Source: Glacieibacterium sp965200405 (GTDB lineage Bacteria > Pseudomonadota > Alphaproteobacteria > Sphingomonadales > Sphingomonadaceae). Taken from it: DNA of 64,000 nucleotides. The notes below the pieces were generated by a model, which made no database searches, was not told the origin of the DNA, and saw only the letters and a program-made list of their open reading frames with translations. The position numbers and the translations under genes were made by a program. Positions 35,463 to 47,366 of this stretch are shown one piece after another. How positions within the stretch are numbered: position 1 is the first letter of the stretch; each line of letters opens with the position of its first letter. The stretch is from NCBI RefSeq assembly GCF_965200405.1, contig NZ_OZ241356.1, positions 1,364,001 through 1,428,000 on the forward strand, written 5' to 3'.

Positions 35463-36656
35463 TCAGGCGGTAGCGTAGCCGGTACGGCGCTGGCGGCGCA
35501 GTGCTCCGCCGACCAGGCCGAAGCCGCCGATCATCAGCACCCAGGTCGCCGGCTCCGGTACCGCCAGGCCGTTGAAGGCGGCGTAGGCGCGCGCCGTGCT
35601 GAACCGGTAGTTGCCGTGATCGAGCGGGTTGAACGCGATGTCCCAGCCGATCGCGTCGAACGCCGCCAGGTCGAGCGCGGTGATCGCCTGCATCTGGCCG
35701 CGGCCCGACGTCGGGTCGAGGATGCCGAGCTGCGGCGCGCCGGCGGCACTGTCCTTCCAGTGCGAGGCCTGGTTGCCATCGCCGTTGTTGACGCCAGTCG
35801 AGAAGCGCGAATTGCCGAACAGCTGCGTCGAGCCATCGAGCGAGAAGAACGGTACGGCCTGCGTCGACCAGTCGAGCTCGCCCGCGGCATTGTAGCGAAA
35901 CAGGTCGAGCTGGCTGGAGACCACGAAATTCTCCAGCGTGCCCCCGGTCGTGCCGGTGAATGCGTCGAAACCGTCGACGCCGCTGACGAAGCCGAGCGCG
36001 TGGCCAATCTCGTGGATAGCGACGCCGATGAAGTCGTAGGACAGCGCGTCGATACCGTTCATCGGGTTGAAGTCGAAGGCGAACAGGTTGCTGAAGGTGA
36101 TCGAGCCGTCGGTCGCCGCATAGTTGATCGGGGTGCCGCTGACGTCGGTGGTCAGGCCCATGGCCTTGGCGCTCGCGGTGGTGACGGCAAGCGCCGAATT
36201 GTCGACGCCGTGGTCGTTGTCGAGCCGGGTCGCGGTGTCGACATAGCCGTTGTTGGTGGCGTTGAAGGCGTTGGTCCGGACCGCGACCGAGCCGATGCCC
36301 GGACCAAGCGCACTCGGGCTGAGCGGCTGCAGGCCGGCGACCGCCTTCTGGTCGAGCTTGCTGGTGATGTCGTGGCCGAGGGCGTTGTAGGTCTGCCCCA
36401 TCGACAGCACCGACCGTGCACTGCCGGTCGAACCGAGGATACCGGCGCCGAGCGACGAGAAACCGATGTTGAGGTTGACGGTGACATTGTCCTTCAGGAC
36501 CGACGACCAATATGCCGCTGCGGCTTCGAAGCCGCTGCGCGCCTGGGTGCCGGCACCGGCGCCGCCAGTGTCCGTCAGGTGAAAGGTCAGCGCGCTCGCC
36601 GGGGCGATCGCCGTGCCGGCAAGCATGCCCGCCACGAGTAATTTCACGAACCGCAT
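35463..36656 (-). CDS. PEP-CTERM metalloprotease-like protein
   Basis: 397 residues. Signal peptide (1-22, ending ASA), then a secreted domain with HEIGHALGFVSGVDGFD near residue 205, a HExxH zinc site of the metzincin or M10-like kind. The C-terminus has the PEP-CTERM signal VPEPATWVLMIGGFGLVGG followed by an RRQRR tail, which is cut and processed by an exosortase at the membrane. ATG 36656 is preferred over 36665 because AAGGGA sits 8 nt upstream. No exosortase or EPS gene is in the window, so it is an orphan substrate. Confidence 0.85.
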   Translation of the reverse strand: MRFVKLLVAGMLAGTAIAPASALTFHLTDTGGAGAGTQARSGFEAAAAYWSSVLKDNVTVNLNIGFSSLGAGILGSTGSARSVLSMGQTYNALGHDITSKLDQKAVAGLQPLSPSALGPGIGSVAVRTNAFNATNNGYVDTATRLDNDHGVDNSALAVTTASAKAMGLTTDVSGTPINYAATDGSITFSNLFAFDFNPMNGIDALSYDFIGVAIHEIGHALGFVSGVDGFDAFTGTTGGTLENFVVSSQLDLFRYNAAGELDWSTQAVPFFSLDGSTQLFGNSRFSTGVNNGDGNQASHWKDSAAGAPQLGILDPTSGRGQMQAITALDLAAFDAIGWDIAFNPLDHGNYRFSTARAYAAFNGLAVPEPATWVLMIGGFGLVGGALRRQRRTGYATA

Positions 36657-36852
36657 CCACGTCATCCCTTGTTTCAAGGCCAGGTCGAAGACGCGAATGG
36701 CGGCGTCGCGAACGCGCAGGCCGGGGCCCGCGTCGTGCCGAACCATCCCCCACCAACGCCGGACGTTACATTAGTGTATCGAAATCGGGGACGAAGCTAG
36801 CGCAAATAAATTGACGCTTGGTTGTTCGGCCAGGCGGCCGATCGCACACAGA

Positions 36853-36889
36853 AAAATGCCACCGCGTTCGTGGAACGCGGTGGCATTTT
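36853..36889. terminator. Strong bidirectional terminator after acnA
   Basis: A perfect 17-bp stem (36853-36869 with 36873-36889, loop GTG) carries AAAA/TTTT at its base and so can end transcripts from both sides. It follows the acnA stop and faces the promoter region of the metalloprotease gene. The rest of 36657-36918 holds nothing else I can support. Confidence 0.75.
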
Positions 36890-36918
36890 CTGCGAAGCTT
36901 TCGAGGCGCTTGCGCGCT

Positions 36919-39606
<2,688 letters not shown>

Positions 39607-39730
39607 GGCATAATCCTCGGCTGTGCGAGGGCCTGTTAGCAAAGGGGTGCGCCGGGGGCTATCTTCTTCTCCGGCTTGACGAAGAGCACGCCGCCCCGGG
39701 CCAACCCAAGCGTCTCATTTCTCGCCTCCC

Positions 39731-39742
39731 CCCGCTAGCGGG
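39731..39742. terminator. Weak hairpin in the pal-acnA gap
   Basis: A 12-bp palindrome CCCGCTAGCGGG with partly paired C/G flanks lies about 60 nt beyond the pal stop. It may end the tol-pal transcript. The remainder of 39607-39795 holds the acnA leader and no open frame. Confidence 0.3.
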
Positions 39743-39795
39743 AGAGGGCGACAAACGGCGCTTGCGCAGCCCGGGGTGGGGCAGCTTAGCCTGGC

Positions 39796-40353
39796 TTACC
39801 CAGCAGCGCCGCTCATGATCACCGTCACGGCGCGACGGTTCCGAGCATAGGCTGCCTCGTCCGAACCTTCGGCCTCCGGACGCTCCTTGCCGTAGCTGAT
39901 CGTCTGGATGCGGCTCGCGGCGACACCCTGTGCGGCGAGGAAGTTCTTCGCTGCGTTGGCGCGGCGGTCGCCGAGCGCGAGGTTGTACTCGCGGGTGCCG
40001 CGCTCGTCGGTGTGACCCTCGATGGTGATCTTGACGTTGGCGTAGCGCGCCAGCCACTCGGCCTGCTTGCCGAGGACGCCGCGACCGGCATCGTCGATCT
40101 CATAGCTGTCATAGCCGAACAGCACCCGGTCGCTACCCGACTGGGCGACGAAATCGGCCTGGCTGCCCGGGATGTTCGAGGTGCCGACGCCGGTATCCGC
40201 GCTCGACGGCCCGGTGTTGCCCGAGGGCGGCGCGGTGTCGCCCGGTGCGGCGGCGGGCGGCGGCGGCGGCGGCAGATTCTTCTTCTTGGGCGAGCAGGCC
40301 GCTGTCGCGACCAGTGCCGCGACAAGGCTGAACTGAAGAGCGCGATTAAACAT
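39796..40353 (-). CDS. pal: Pal, peptidoglycan-associated lipoprotein
   Basis: 185 residues. Lipoprotein signal with lipobox TAAC (Cys near 20), a Pro/Ala-rich linker (24-60) and an OmpA-like domain with VLFGYDSYEIDDAGRGVL, ITIEGHTDERGTREYNLALGDRRA and RIQTISYGKERPE. It tethers the outer membrane to peptidoglycan and ends the ybgC-tolQRAB-pal operon. CpoB (YbgF) is not found directly downstream. Confidence 0.96.
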   Translation of the reverse strand: MFNRALQFSLVAALVATAACSPKKKNLPPPPPPAAAPGDTAPPSGNTGPSSADTGVGTSNIPGSQADFVAQSGSDRVLFGYDSYEIDDAGRGVLGKQAEWLARYANVKITIEGHTDERGTREYNLALGDRRANAAKNFLAAQGVAASRIQTISYGKERPEAEGSDEAAYARNRRAVTVIMSGAAG

Positions 40354-40401
40354 GGGCGTGGCCTTTTCTTGCTTCGGCGAACAGTTTAGCGAATTGGAAC
40401 G

Positions 40402-41721
40402 TCAAGGCAACAACGGCGACCAGGCCGGATCGGACCCATCGAGCGGCGTTTTAAGCTTGCGCTCGTTCTGGCCCGAGAGGTCGACGGAGTGGAGGTCGAC
40501 GCTGCCCGCACGCCCGGCAAGGGTACGGAAGAACAGCACGACGCGGCCGTTCGGCGACCAGGTCGGACCCTCGTCCTGATAGGAATTGGTCAGCAGCCGC
40601 TCGCCGCCGCCATCGGGCTTCATCACGCCGATGCGGAACTGGCCGCCACCGAGGCGGGTGAAGGCGATAAGATCACCGCGCGGCGACCACACCGGGGTAG
40701 CGTAGCGTCCGTCTCCGAAGCTGATGCGGGTCTGGCCGCTGCCGTCGGCGCTCATGGTGTAGATCTGCTGGGTGCCGCCGCGGTCGCTCTCGAAGACGAT
40801 GCGGCTGCCATCGGGCGAATAGCTCGGCGCGGTGTCGATGCCGGGGCCGGTGGTCAGGCGCGTCAGCTTCCGCGAGCCGAGGTCCATCCGATAGACGTCG
40901 GTGTTGCCGCCGATCGCCATCGAGAACACGATGTTGGAACCGTCGGGCGAGAAGCGCGGCGCAAAGCTCATGTTGGGGAAGTCGCCGACCGCCTCCTGCC
41001 GCCCGGTGCCGATCGTGTAGATCCAGACACGCGGCCGGTTGTTGGAGAACGACATGTAGGTGATGGTCTGCTGGTTCGGTGCAAAGCGCGGCGTCAGCAC
41101 CAGCGACTGGCCGTTGGTCAGGAAGCGGTGGCCGGCACCGTCCTGGTCCATCACCGCCAACCGCTTGATCCGCTTGGTCTTGGGACCGGTCTCGGAGACA
41201 TAGACGATGCGGCTGTCGAAATAGCCGGTCTCGCCGGTCAGGCGCGAATAGACGAGGTCGGCGCATTTGTGCGCGGCCCGCCGCCAGTTCGCCGCAGTCG
41301 TGACAAAGCCCTGCCGCGCCAGTTCTTCCGACGAGAACACGTCATAGGCGTAGCAGCCCAGCGTGATGCCGCCGTCCGGGTTGGCGGTAACGCTGCCGGT
41401 GATCAGCGCCTGTGCCGCGATCGTCCGCCAGCTGGCGAACTGCGGCTGGGTAACGTCGGGGATGGTGACGACGCTGGTATAGGCGGCTGGGTCGATCGGC
41501 CGGAACAGGCCCGAACTGCCGAGATCGGCGGCGATGACCTGCGCCACCTGGGCGCCCAGGGCAGCGGTGCTGCCCGCCTCGGTTTGTGCGGTGGCCGCCG
41601 TCGCGAAGGTCGGCACCGCGATCGGTAGCGGCTGGGCAATGCCGCTGTTGATGTCGACGCGGATCACCGCGGCAGCCGGGGCGCTGGCGAGCAGCAGGGC
41701 AGTCAGGATCAGGTTACGCAT
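40402..41721 (-). CDS. tolB: TolB, Tol-Pal system periplasmic protein
   Basis: 439 residues with a Sec signal peptide (1-18). The N-terminal anticodon-binding-like domain (about 20-150) is followed by a six-bladed beta-propeller with repeated SPDG/F-A-R-F blocks such as APRFSPDGSNIVFS and PSYSPDGSRIVFESDRGG. TolB binds Pal and TolA and helps outer-membrane constriction at division. It starts 26 nt after tolA. Confidence 0.95.
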   Translation of the reverse strand: MRNLILTALLLASAPAAAVIRVDINSGIAQPLPIAVPTFATAATAQTEAGSTAALGAQVAQVIAADLGSSGLFRPIDPAAYTSVVTIPDVTQPQFASWRTIAAQALITGSVTANPDGGITLGCYAYDVFSSEELARQGFVTTAANWRRAAHKCADLVYSRLTGETGYFDSRIVYVSETGPKTKRIKRLAVMDQDGAGHRFLTNGQSLVLTPRFAPNQQTITYMSFSNNRPRVWIYTIGTGRQEAVGDFPNMSFAPRFSPDGSNIVFSMAIGGNTDVYRMDLGSRKLTRLTTGPGIDTAPSYSPDGSRIVFESDRGGTQQIYTMSADGSGQTRISFGDGRYATPVWSPRGDLIAFTRLGGGQFRIGVMKPDGGGERLLTNSYQDEGPTWSPNGRVVLFFRTLAGRAGSVDLHSVDLSGQNERKLKTPLDGSDPAWSPLLP

Positions 41722-41747
41722 TCTTGGGTCTTACCTCAGGGTCTGGC

Positions 41748-42596
41748 TCAAGTCATTTCCGAAGGGTCGAAATTCAGCTCGAACGCCTTCCAGAGCTCGA
41801 ACATATCCCCGGGCAACCTTAACGGCGCACAACGCAGCACGGCGCGCTTGGCGGTTTCGGCAAAGGCTTGGGCATAGGCGGCGTTGCCCGCAGTCGCCCC
41901 GGTCTGGCTCACGACCGTGGGCCGGCCGACGACGGTGCCGTCCTTGGCCAGGTCGATATGGAGCACGACGGTCATCTTGCGGACGTCGGCGCCGCCGATC
42001 GGCGGGTTCCAGCACGGCGCAATCTGGGCGCGGATCGCCGCGATCAGGCTGGCCGAGGCGCGCGCATCGAACTTCGCCGTCTTGGGGATCGACAGCTCGA
42101 TGGACTGGGCGAATTTCGACGGGTCGCGGACGCGCTTGGGGGCCTTGGGCAGGCTCTTGTCGATCAGGTCGCTCAGTTCGGAGGCGTCGAACGCCTTCTC
42201 TACCTTGGCGGGGGTCTGCTTGACCGGCTTTGGCTTGGGCTCGGGCTTTGGCGGTTCCGGCTTGGGCTCGGGTTTTGGCTCCGGCTTGGGCGGTGTCGGC
42301 TTGGGCTTGGGCTTGGGCTCCGGGGTCGGCTCGGGCACCGGCGTCGGCTCGGGGATCGGCTCGGGCTTGACCTCGGGCGGCGTCGGCTCGGGCGCAGCGG
42401 TCTCCTGCGGGGCCGCGGCCTTGGACTCCTTGGGCTTTTCGGCGACGCGCGTCTCGGGCGCGATGTTGACCAGCTCGACCGGCACCGCTTCCTCGATGAC
42501 CAGCGGCTTCTTCATCATCGACCAGCCGACCGACAGCGCTGCGAACAGCATGATGTGCGCGACACCGGCGGCGATCAGCGCCTGGCGTTCGGTCAT
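41748..42596 (-). CDS. tolA: TolA-like energy-transducing protein
   Basis: 282 residues. One N-terminal transmembrane helix (residues 6-24), then a Pro/Lys/Glu linker (about 45-155) built on repeated K-P-E-P units, and a C-terminal TonB/TolA-like domain (FAQSIELSIPKTAKFDARASA, then IRAQIAPCWNPPIGGADVRKM). TolA carries force from TolQR to Pal-TolB. The linker is proline-rich rather than the alanine-rich helix of E. coli TolA, a TonB-like feature. It begins one base after the tolR stop. Confidence 0.9.
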   Translation of the reverse strand: MTERQALIAAGVAHIMLFAALSVGWSMMKKPLVIEEAVPVELVNIAPETRVAEKPKESKAAAPQETAAPEPTPPEVKPEPIPEPTPVPEPTPEPKPKPKPTPPKPEPKPEPKPEPPKPEPKPKPVKQTPAKVEKAFDASELSDLIDKSLPKAPKRVRDPSKFAQSIELSIPKTAKFDARASASLIAAIRAQIAPCWNPPIGGADVRKMTVVLHIDLAKDGTVVGRPTVVSQTGATAGNAAYAQAFAETAKRAVLRCAPLRLPGDMFELWKAFELNFDPSEMT

Positions 42597-42597
42597 G

Positions 42598-43029
<432 letters not shown>

Positions 43030-43036
43030 CGCCACC

Positions 43037-43732
43037 TCAGCGCTCCTCCATGCCGTCGAGCTGGCGCGACAGGAGCCCGTGGAATTCCTCGGCAAAGGCG
43101 CTCAGCCGGGCCTCGAGCCGCCCCAGGCCGTGGAGCAGGCGGTTGTAGCCGATCACCGCGGGGATGGCGGCGAACAGGCCGATGGCAGTCGCGAACAACG
43201 CCTCGGCGATGCCCGGTGCGACGACGGCCAGCGTGGTGTTCTGCGACGCCGCGATGCCGGTGAAGCTGCGCATGATGCCCCAGACCGTGCCGAACAGCCC
43301 GACGAACGGCGACACCGCGCCGATGGTCGCCAGCACGTTCAAGCGGTCGCCGAGGTCCTCGATCTCGCGGTTGATCGAGACGCCGAGGATCGAGGTCAGG
43401 CGGGCGCGGACGCCCTCGCGGTCGATGCGGCCCTTGGAGATCGAGCGGCGCCACTCGTTCATGCCGGCGACGAACATCCGGGCGGACGGGTGCTTGGCCT
43501 TGGCGGCGGGCTCGTACAGCGTATCGAGGCTGTCGGCCTTCCAGAACCACTCCTCGAACGACTTGGCCTGGGTGTTGATCGCCTTCAGGCGGCGCGTCCG
43601 CTCGATGATGATCGCCCAGGACCAGACGCTGGCCGCGAGCAGCCCGAGCATGACCAGCTTGACCACCAGGTCGGCCTGGAGAAACAGCGCCCACGGGCTG
43701 AGATCGGTCGCGAGCTTGGCAACGGGTTCCAT
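43037..43732 (-). CDS. tolQ: TolQ, proton channel subunit
   Basis: 231 residues with three transmembrane segments (about 23-45, 132-155, 168-195). LATIGAVSPFVGLFGTVWGIM and EALFATAIGLFAAIPAVIGYN are MotA/TolQ/ExbB signatures. The start ATG 43732 overlaps the ybgC stop by one base; longer readings are out of family. It heads the energy module for outer-membrane constriction. Confidence 0.96.
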   Translation of the reverse strand: MEPVAKLATDLSPWALFLQADLVVKLVMLGLLAASVWSWAIIIERTRRLKAINTQAKSFEEWFWKADSLDTLYEPAAKAKHPSARMFVAGMNEWRRSISKGRIDREGVRARLTSILGVSINREIEDLGDRLNVLATIGAVSPFVGLFGTVWGIMRSFTGIAASQNTTLAVVAPGIAEALFATAIGLFAAIPAVIGYNRLLHGLGRLEARLSAFAEEFHGLLSRQLDGMEER

Positions 43733-44187
43733 CAAATCTCCGAACTGGCCTGGCGCCGCAGCGCCTCGAATGCTGTTGCCCATGCCGCGAGCTGGCGTTG
43801 CGGCCGGCCGTGGCGATCGAGCCAGGCTGCCGTCACCACCGCCTCGGTGAGCGTTTCCGTGCCGCGCACGATCGCCTGCGACATCACCGTTGCCGCGGCG
43901 CGGACACGGGTAACGCGGCTCTCGACGATCAGGTCCTCGCCCATGCGGGCCGGGCGCTTGTAGGCGATGGCGATGTCGGCGACTGTCCAATAGCCTTCGC
44001 CCGCCGCCAGCTGGCCCGCCTGGTCGATGCCGACGAGCAGCAGCATGTCCGAGCGGGCGCGTTCCATGTAGCGCAGGTAGTTGGCATGATAGACGACGCC
44101 CGTCAGGTCGGTGTCCTCGAAATAGACACGGACGGCAAAGCGGTGGACGCCGGCATCGAAACTGCCGCTGGCGGGCGTAGGCAACAT
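43732..44187 (-). CDS. ybgC: YbgC, tol-pal-associated acyl-CoA thioesterase
   Basis: 151-residue hot-dog-fold thioesterase. VYFEDTDLTGVVYHANYLRYMERAR contains the catalytic Asp and the conserved YHANY block when read in parts. It hydrolyses short-chain or ACP-linked thioesters, and in E. coli associates with phospholipid enzymes. First gene of the Tol-Pal operon; the promoter must lie in the 79-nt gap to the kinase gene, where no clear consensus is visible. Confidence 0.94.
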   Translation of the reverse strand: MLPTPASGSFDAGVHRFAVRVYFEDTDLTGVVYHANYLRYMERARSDMLLLVGIDQAGQLAAGEGYWTVADIAIAYKRPARMGEDLIVESRVTRVRAAATVMSQAIVRGTETLTEAVVTAAWLDRHGRPQRQLAAWATAFEALRRQASSEI

Positions 44188-44266
44188 CGACTGGGGTTTA
44201 GGCGACCACGGCCGCTACGGGAAGGGCGGACAGGCGCATGCCGGTCACCAATCGTCGCGTACCGGC

Positions 44267-45451
44267 TCAGGATTGCAGGGTCGCGTCGCGATTCACCGCG
44301 TCGAGCGTCGTCTGCAACGTCCAGCGCAGGCCGTCGGGAAGATAGTCGACCTTGGCGGTCCCGCCCATCGTCGCGGGCAGGATGCGCGTGATCAGCTGCG
44401 ATCCGAAACCGCGCCGCGTCGGCTCCGCGACCGCGGGACCACCACGCTCGCGCCAGACCAGCTCGACCGGCGTCGCCTCCCCCTCCAGGGTCGGGCCAAG
44501 TTGCCAGCGCACCGACACCGTGCCGTCGTGTTGACGCAACGCGCCGTATTTCGCGGCATTGGTCGACAGCTCGTGCAAAGCCATGGCCAGGGCTAGCGCG
44601 GCACGCGGCGCCATGTCGATCTCCGGCCCGTCGACGGTGATCCGCCCGGGCAGCCCGGCGACAGGCTGGAAACTGACCTCGACGATCTGGCGGATCGAGG
44701 CGGCCGACCAATTGGTCCGCGTCAGCAGGTCGTGCGCATTGGCCATCGCCGACAGCCGCGCGTCGATCGAGCGGCGCGCTTCCATGATATCGGGCGTGTT
44801 GCGCAGCGACTGCGAGACGATCGCCTGGACCACCGACAGGGTATTCCGAATCCGGTGGCGAAGCTCGTCGACGAGCAGCTGGCGGTGACGCTCGTCGGCA
44901 CGCTCCTTGGCGAGCGCCTTGCGCAGCTCGAGCTGGTTCATCACCTGTCGCGCCAGCGCCTGCAGGGCGGCGGACTGATCGGCGGTCAGCACCCGTGGGC
45001 GGTTGTCGAGCACGCACAGGGTGCCCAACGCCAGCCCGTCCGGCGTCATCAACGGCGCCCCGGCATAGAATCTCAGGTCGAGGTCGCCGGTGACCAGCGG
45101 ATTCTCGGCAAAGCGCGTGTCGGCATGCGTGTCGGCGACGGTAAAGACATCCTGCTGCTCGATCGCATGGGCGCAGAATGCGATATCACGCGAGGTCTCG
45201 GGCGCGGAGATGCCCACCGCGGCCTTGAACCACTGCCTGCGGTCGTCGACCAAACTGATGAGTGCCATCGGCGTCCCGCAGATCTGCGAGGCGATGCGGA
45301 CGATATCGTCGAAACCGGTTTCGCTCGGCGTATCGAGAATGTCGTAAAGATCGAGCGCCGCCAGACGCTGCGCCTCACGAGCTTGCTCTGGCGAGTCGGA
45401 TGCCCTGTCGTCGTCGCTCGAAGCGATTGGTTCAGGGCGTGTGTCGGCCAT
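44267..45451 (-). CDS. HWE-family sensor histidine kinase with GAF domain
   Basis: 394 residues. A GAF domain spans about 30-165 (LYDILDTPSETGFDDIVRIA, AICAHAIEQQDVFTV-like, FYAGAPLMTPDGLALGTLCVLD). The kinase core has the H-box ELRHRIRNTLSVVQAIV (phospho-His) and the N-box HELSTNAAKYGAL, with the diagnostic W-x-E in VWRERGGP. No transmembrane segment, so it is cytoplasmic. HWE kinases in sphingomonads often feed the general stress response, but no response regulator is adjacent. ATG 45451 is chosen over a TTG 12 codons earlier. Confidence 0.9.
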   Translation of the reverse strand: MADTRPEPIASSDDDRASDSPEQAREAQRLAALDLYDILDTPSETGFDDIVRIASQICGTPMALISLVDDRRQWFKAAVGISAPETSRDIAFCAHAIEQQDVFTVADTHADTRFAENPLVTGDLDLRFYAGAPLMTPDGLALGTLCVLDNRPRVLTADQSAALQALARQVMNQLELRKALAKERADERHRQLLVDELRHRIRNTLSVVQAIVSQSLRNTPDIMEARRSIDARLSAMANAHDLLTRTNWSAASIRQIVEVSFQPVAGLPGRITVDGPEIDMAPRAALALAMALHELSTNAAKYGALRQHDGTVSVRWQLGPTLEGEATPVELVWRERGGPAVAEPTRRGFGSQLITRILPATMGGTAKVDYLPDGLRWTLQTTLDAVNRDATLQS

Positions 45452-45489
45452 TGCCAGTCGCGTAAACCACTGTTCCGAGGGTGGCAATC

Positions 45490-45536
45490 GGTTGCTCCCC
45501 GGCCCGCCATTGGCGGAGCCGGGGGATAGTGCAACC
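45490..45536. terminator. Hairpin following rplS
   Basis: Nested pairs GGTTGC/GCAACC, CCCCGG/CCGGGG and a GCCCGCC/GGCGG core form a large stem just beyond the rplS stop and before the kinase gene. It likely ends the ffh-to-rplS operon; no T-tract. Confidence 0.45.
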
Positions 45537-45555
45537 TCGCCTTGGCGAAGGCTGG

Positions 45556-45942
45556 TTAGGCCTGGACGACCTTCTCGGGGCGAGCGTCGCGCTTCTCGAC
45601 GATACGCGCCGACTTGCCGCTGCGGCCACGGAGGTAATACAGCTTGGCGCGCCGCACGACACCGCGACGGACGACTTCGATCGTCTCGACGTTGGGCGAG
45701 TACAGCGGGAAGACGCGCTCGACGCCCTCGCCGAAGCTGATCTTGCGGACGGTGAAGTTGCTGCCCATTGCGCGGTTCGAGCGGGCGATGCAGACGCCCT
45801 CGTAATTCTGGACACGGGTGCGCTCGCCCTCGACGACGCGGACGCCGACGCGCAGCGTGTCACCGGCGCGGAACTGCGGAATCGTGCGGGTCTCGAGGAA
45901 CTTGGCAATCTGTTCGGCTTCGATCGTCTGGATGAGATTCAT
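45556..45942 (-). CDS. rplS: Ribosomal protein L19
   Basis: 128 residues; 50S protein at the 30S interface. MNLIQTIEAEQIAKFLE, FRAGDTLRVGVRVVEGERTR, QNYEGVCIARSNRAMGSNF and ERVFPLYSPNVETIEV are canonical. ATG 45942 starts one base after the trmD stop. Last gene of the rpsP-rimM-trmD-rplS series. Confidence 0.97.
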   Translation of the reverse strand: MNLIQTIEAEQIAKFLETRTIPQFRAGDTLRVGVRVVEGERTRVQNYEGVCIARSNRAMGSNFTVRKISFGEGVERVFPLYSPNVETIEVVRRGVVRRAKLYYLRGRSGKSARIVEKRDARPEKVVQA

Positions 45943-45943
45943 C

Positions 45944-46675
45944 TCATTCGTCCTGTTTTCTAGTGCGCGCGCCAGAGGGCGACTGACCCCGAGCGCTGGA
46001 ATAGCGCTCCCACAGGTCCGGTCGCCGTGACCGTGTGTCCATTTCGGACCGCTCCGACCGCCATGCGGCGATCTTCGCGTGATCCCCCGATCGCAACACT
46101 TCGGGGATCGCTTTGCCTTCCCAGACGGGAGGGCGCGTATAGTGCGGATGTTCGAGCAGGCCGCTTTCGAAGCTCTCGTCGTCCCCACTAAGGGCCGCGC
46201 CCATTACACCGGGGAGCAGTCGCACGCAAGCATCGAGCAGTACCAGCGCCGCGGTCTCGCCGCCCGACAGGATATAGTCGCCGATGCTGACCTCCTCGAT
46301 GGCGCGGCCTTCGAACAATCGCTCGTCGAAACCCTCGAACCGCCCGCACAGGATGGTGACGCCGGGGCCTGACGCCAGCGCCCGGACCCGGTCCTGGGTC
46401 AACGACCGGCCGCGCGGCGTCATCGCCAGCACCGGCGTACCGTTCGCCACCCCGTCGATCGCCGCTGCCACGACGTCGGCGCGCAATACCATGCCGGGGC
46501 CGCCGCCCGCCGGGGTATCGTCGACCGAGCGGTGCCTGTCGGTGGCGAAGTCGCGGATGTTGGTCGCCTCGCAGGACCACAGCCCCTCAGCCAGCGCCCG
46601 GCCGGCGAGGCTCTGGCCCAAGGGGCCGGGAAACATTTCAGGATAAAGCGTCAGGATCTGCGCGGAGAAGGTCAT
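45944..46675 (-). CDS. trmD: TrmD, tRNA (guanine37-N1)-methyltransferase
   Basis: 243 residues; knotted SPOUT enzyme that methylates G37 of tRNAs and prevents frameshifting. LTLYPEMFPGPLGQSLAGRAL, VDDTPAGGGPGMVLR, CGRFEGFDERL and IGDYILSGGETAALVLLDA are family blocks. ATG 46675 overlaps the small upstream membrane gene by 4 nt. Normally rimM would be directly upstream; here a toxin-antitoxin pair and a membrane gene intervene. Confidence 0.97.
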   Translation of the reverse strand: MTFSAQILTLYPEMFPGPLGQSLAGRALAEGLWSCEATNIRDFATDRHRSVDDTPAGGGPGMVLRADVVAAAIDGVANGTPVLAMTPRGRSLTQDRVRALASGPGVTILCGRFEGFDERLFEGRAIEEVSIGDYILSGGETAALVLLDACVRLLPGVMGAALSGDDESFESGLLEHPHYTRPPVWEGKAIPEVLRSGDHAKIAAWRSERSEMDTRSRRPDLWERYSSARGQSPSGARTRKQDE

Positions 46676-46992
46676 CGGTTGTGCCGCAATAACAACGCAG
46701 TCGCGGCCATGTTCACGACGAACAAGGCCAGCGCCGCGAGGATGCCGAAGGTCGGCACGGTGATCCACATGGCGCAGGTTTCGACGCTACATTCCGAACG
46801 CGGCAGCGTGGCGATATGGACGTAGAGCCAGACCGACGGTGCAAGCAGCAGGACCGGCAGCGGCGCCGCCCCAATGAGGATCAGCCGCCGCGACGTCCAG
46901 CCCGGCCGGGCGCGGATCAGGCCAAAAGCCAAGCCGATCGATATGCCGACCGCAGCCAGCAGGTAGCAGGTGAACCACCCTGCATCGGTCAC
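46672..46992 (-). CDS. Small membrane protein, unknown
   Basis: 106 residues with three hydrophobic helices (about 7-27, 36-58, 75-100). A Cys pair in SECSVETCAMW lies in the loop between helices two and three, which would be periplasmic if the N-terminus is inside. I do not recognise a family. The gene overlaps vapC upstream and trmD downstream by 4 nt each (ATGA), so it is translated with them. It may be cargo of the inserted block or an older resident. Confidence 0.6.
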   Translation of the reverse strand: MTDAGWFTCYLLAAVGISIGLAFGLIRARPGWTSRRLILIGAAPLPVLLLAPSVWLYVHIATLPRSECSVETCAMWITVPTFGILAALALFVVNMAATALLLRHNR

Positions 46993-47366
46993 GCCACGGT
47001 CCAGTTCTCGACCCGCAATCCGGGAATATCGTCGAAGTCGCCGGAGTTAGCCGTCACTACCGTCAGGCCTAACGACAAGGCGTGCGCGCCGATCAAGCGA
47101 TCATAGCTGCGACGCTTGAATGGCAAGTCCGCATAGCGCCGGGCCGCGGCCTCGTCGAAGGGCAAGGTGTCGATCTGCAGGAGCAGGCGGTCCAGCGCCT
47201 CCCGCTCCCGGTCCAGCAAGCCGATCAGCATTTCGGCAAGGCACACCGAAGATGTGACAATGCTGCCCAGGTCGCTCGCTTCGACGCGAGCCTGGGCAAG
47301 CGGAGCTACCCCCTTCAGGATGTAGATCGCGATATTCGAGTCGAGCAGGTACCGAGGTTCAGCCAT
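46989..47366 (-). CDS. VapC-type PIN-domain toxin
   Basis: 125 residues. PIN ribonuclease fold with the four acidic positions: Asp9 in YLLDSNI, Glu45 in CLAEML, Asp89 in YDRLIGAHAL and Asp110 in TANSGDFDD. VapC toxins cut tRNA or rRNA when free of antitoxin. It overlaps the antitoxin by 8 nt and the membrane gene by 4 nt. Lies inside the rimM-trmD interval. Confidence 0.9.
   Translation of the reverse strand: MAEPRYLLDSNIAIYILKGVAPLAQARVEASDLGSIVTSSVCLAEMLIGLLDREREALDRLLLQIDTLPFDEAAARRYADLPFKRRSYDRLIGAHALSLGLTVVTANSGDFDDIPGLRVENWTVA

Noticed and set aside
42200..42420. Tandem DNA repeat or CRISPR-like array
   Set aside because: The periodic sequence encodes the K-P-E-P linker of TolA; units are short, in-frame and without spacers.
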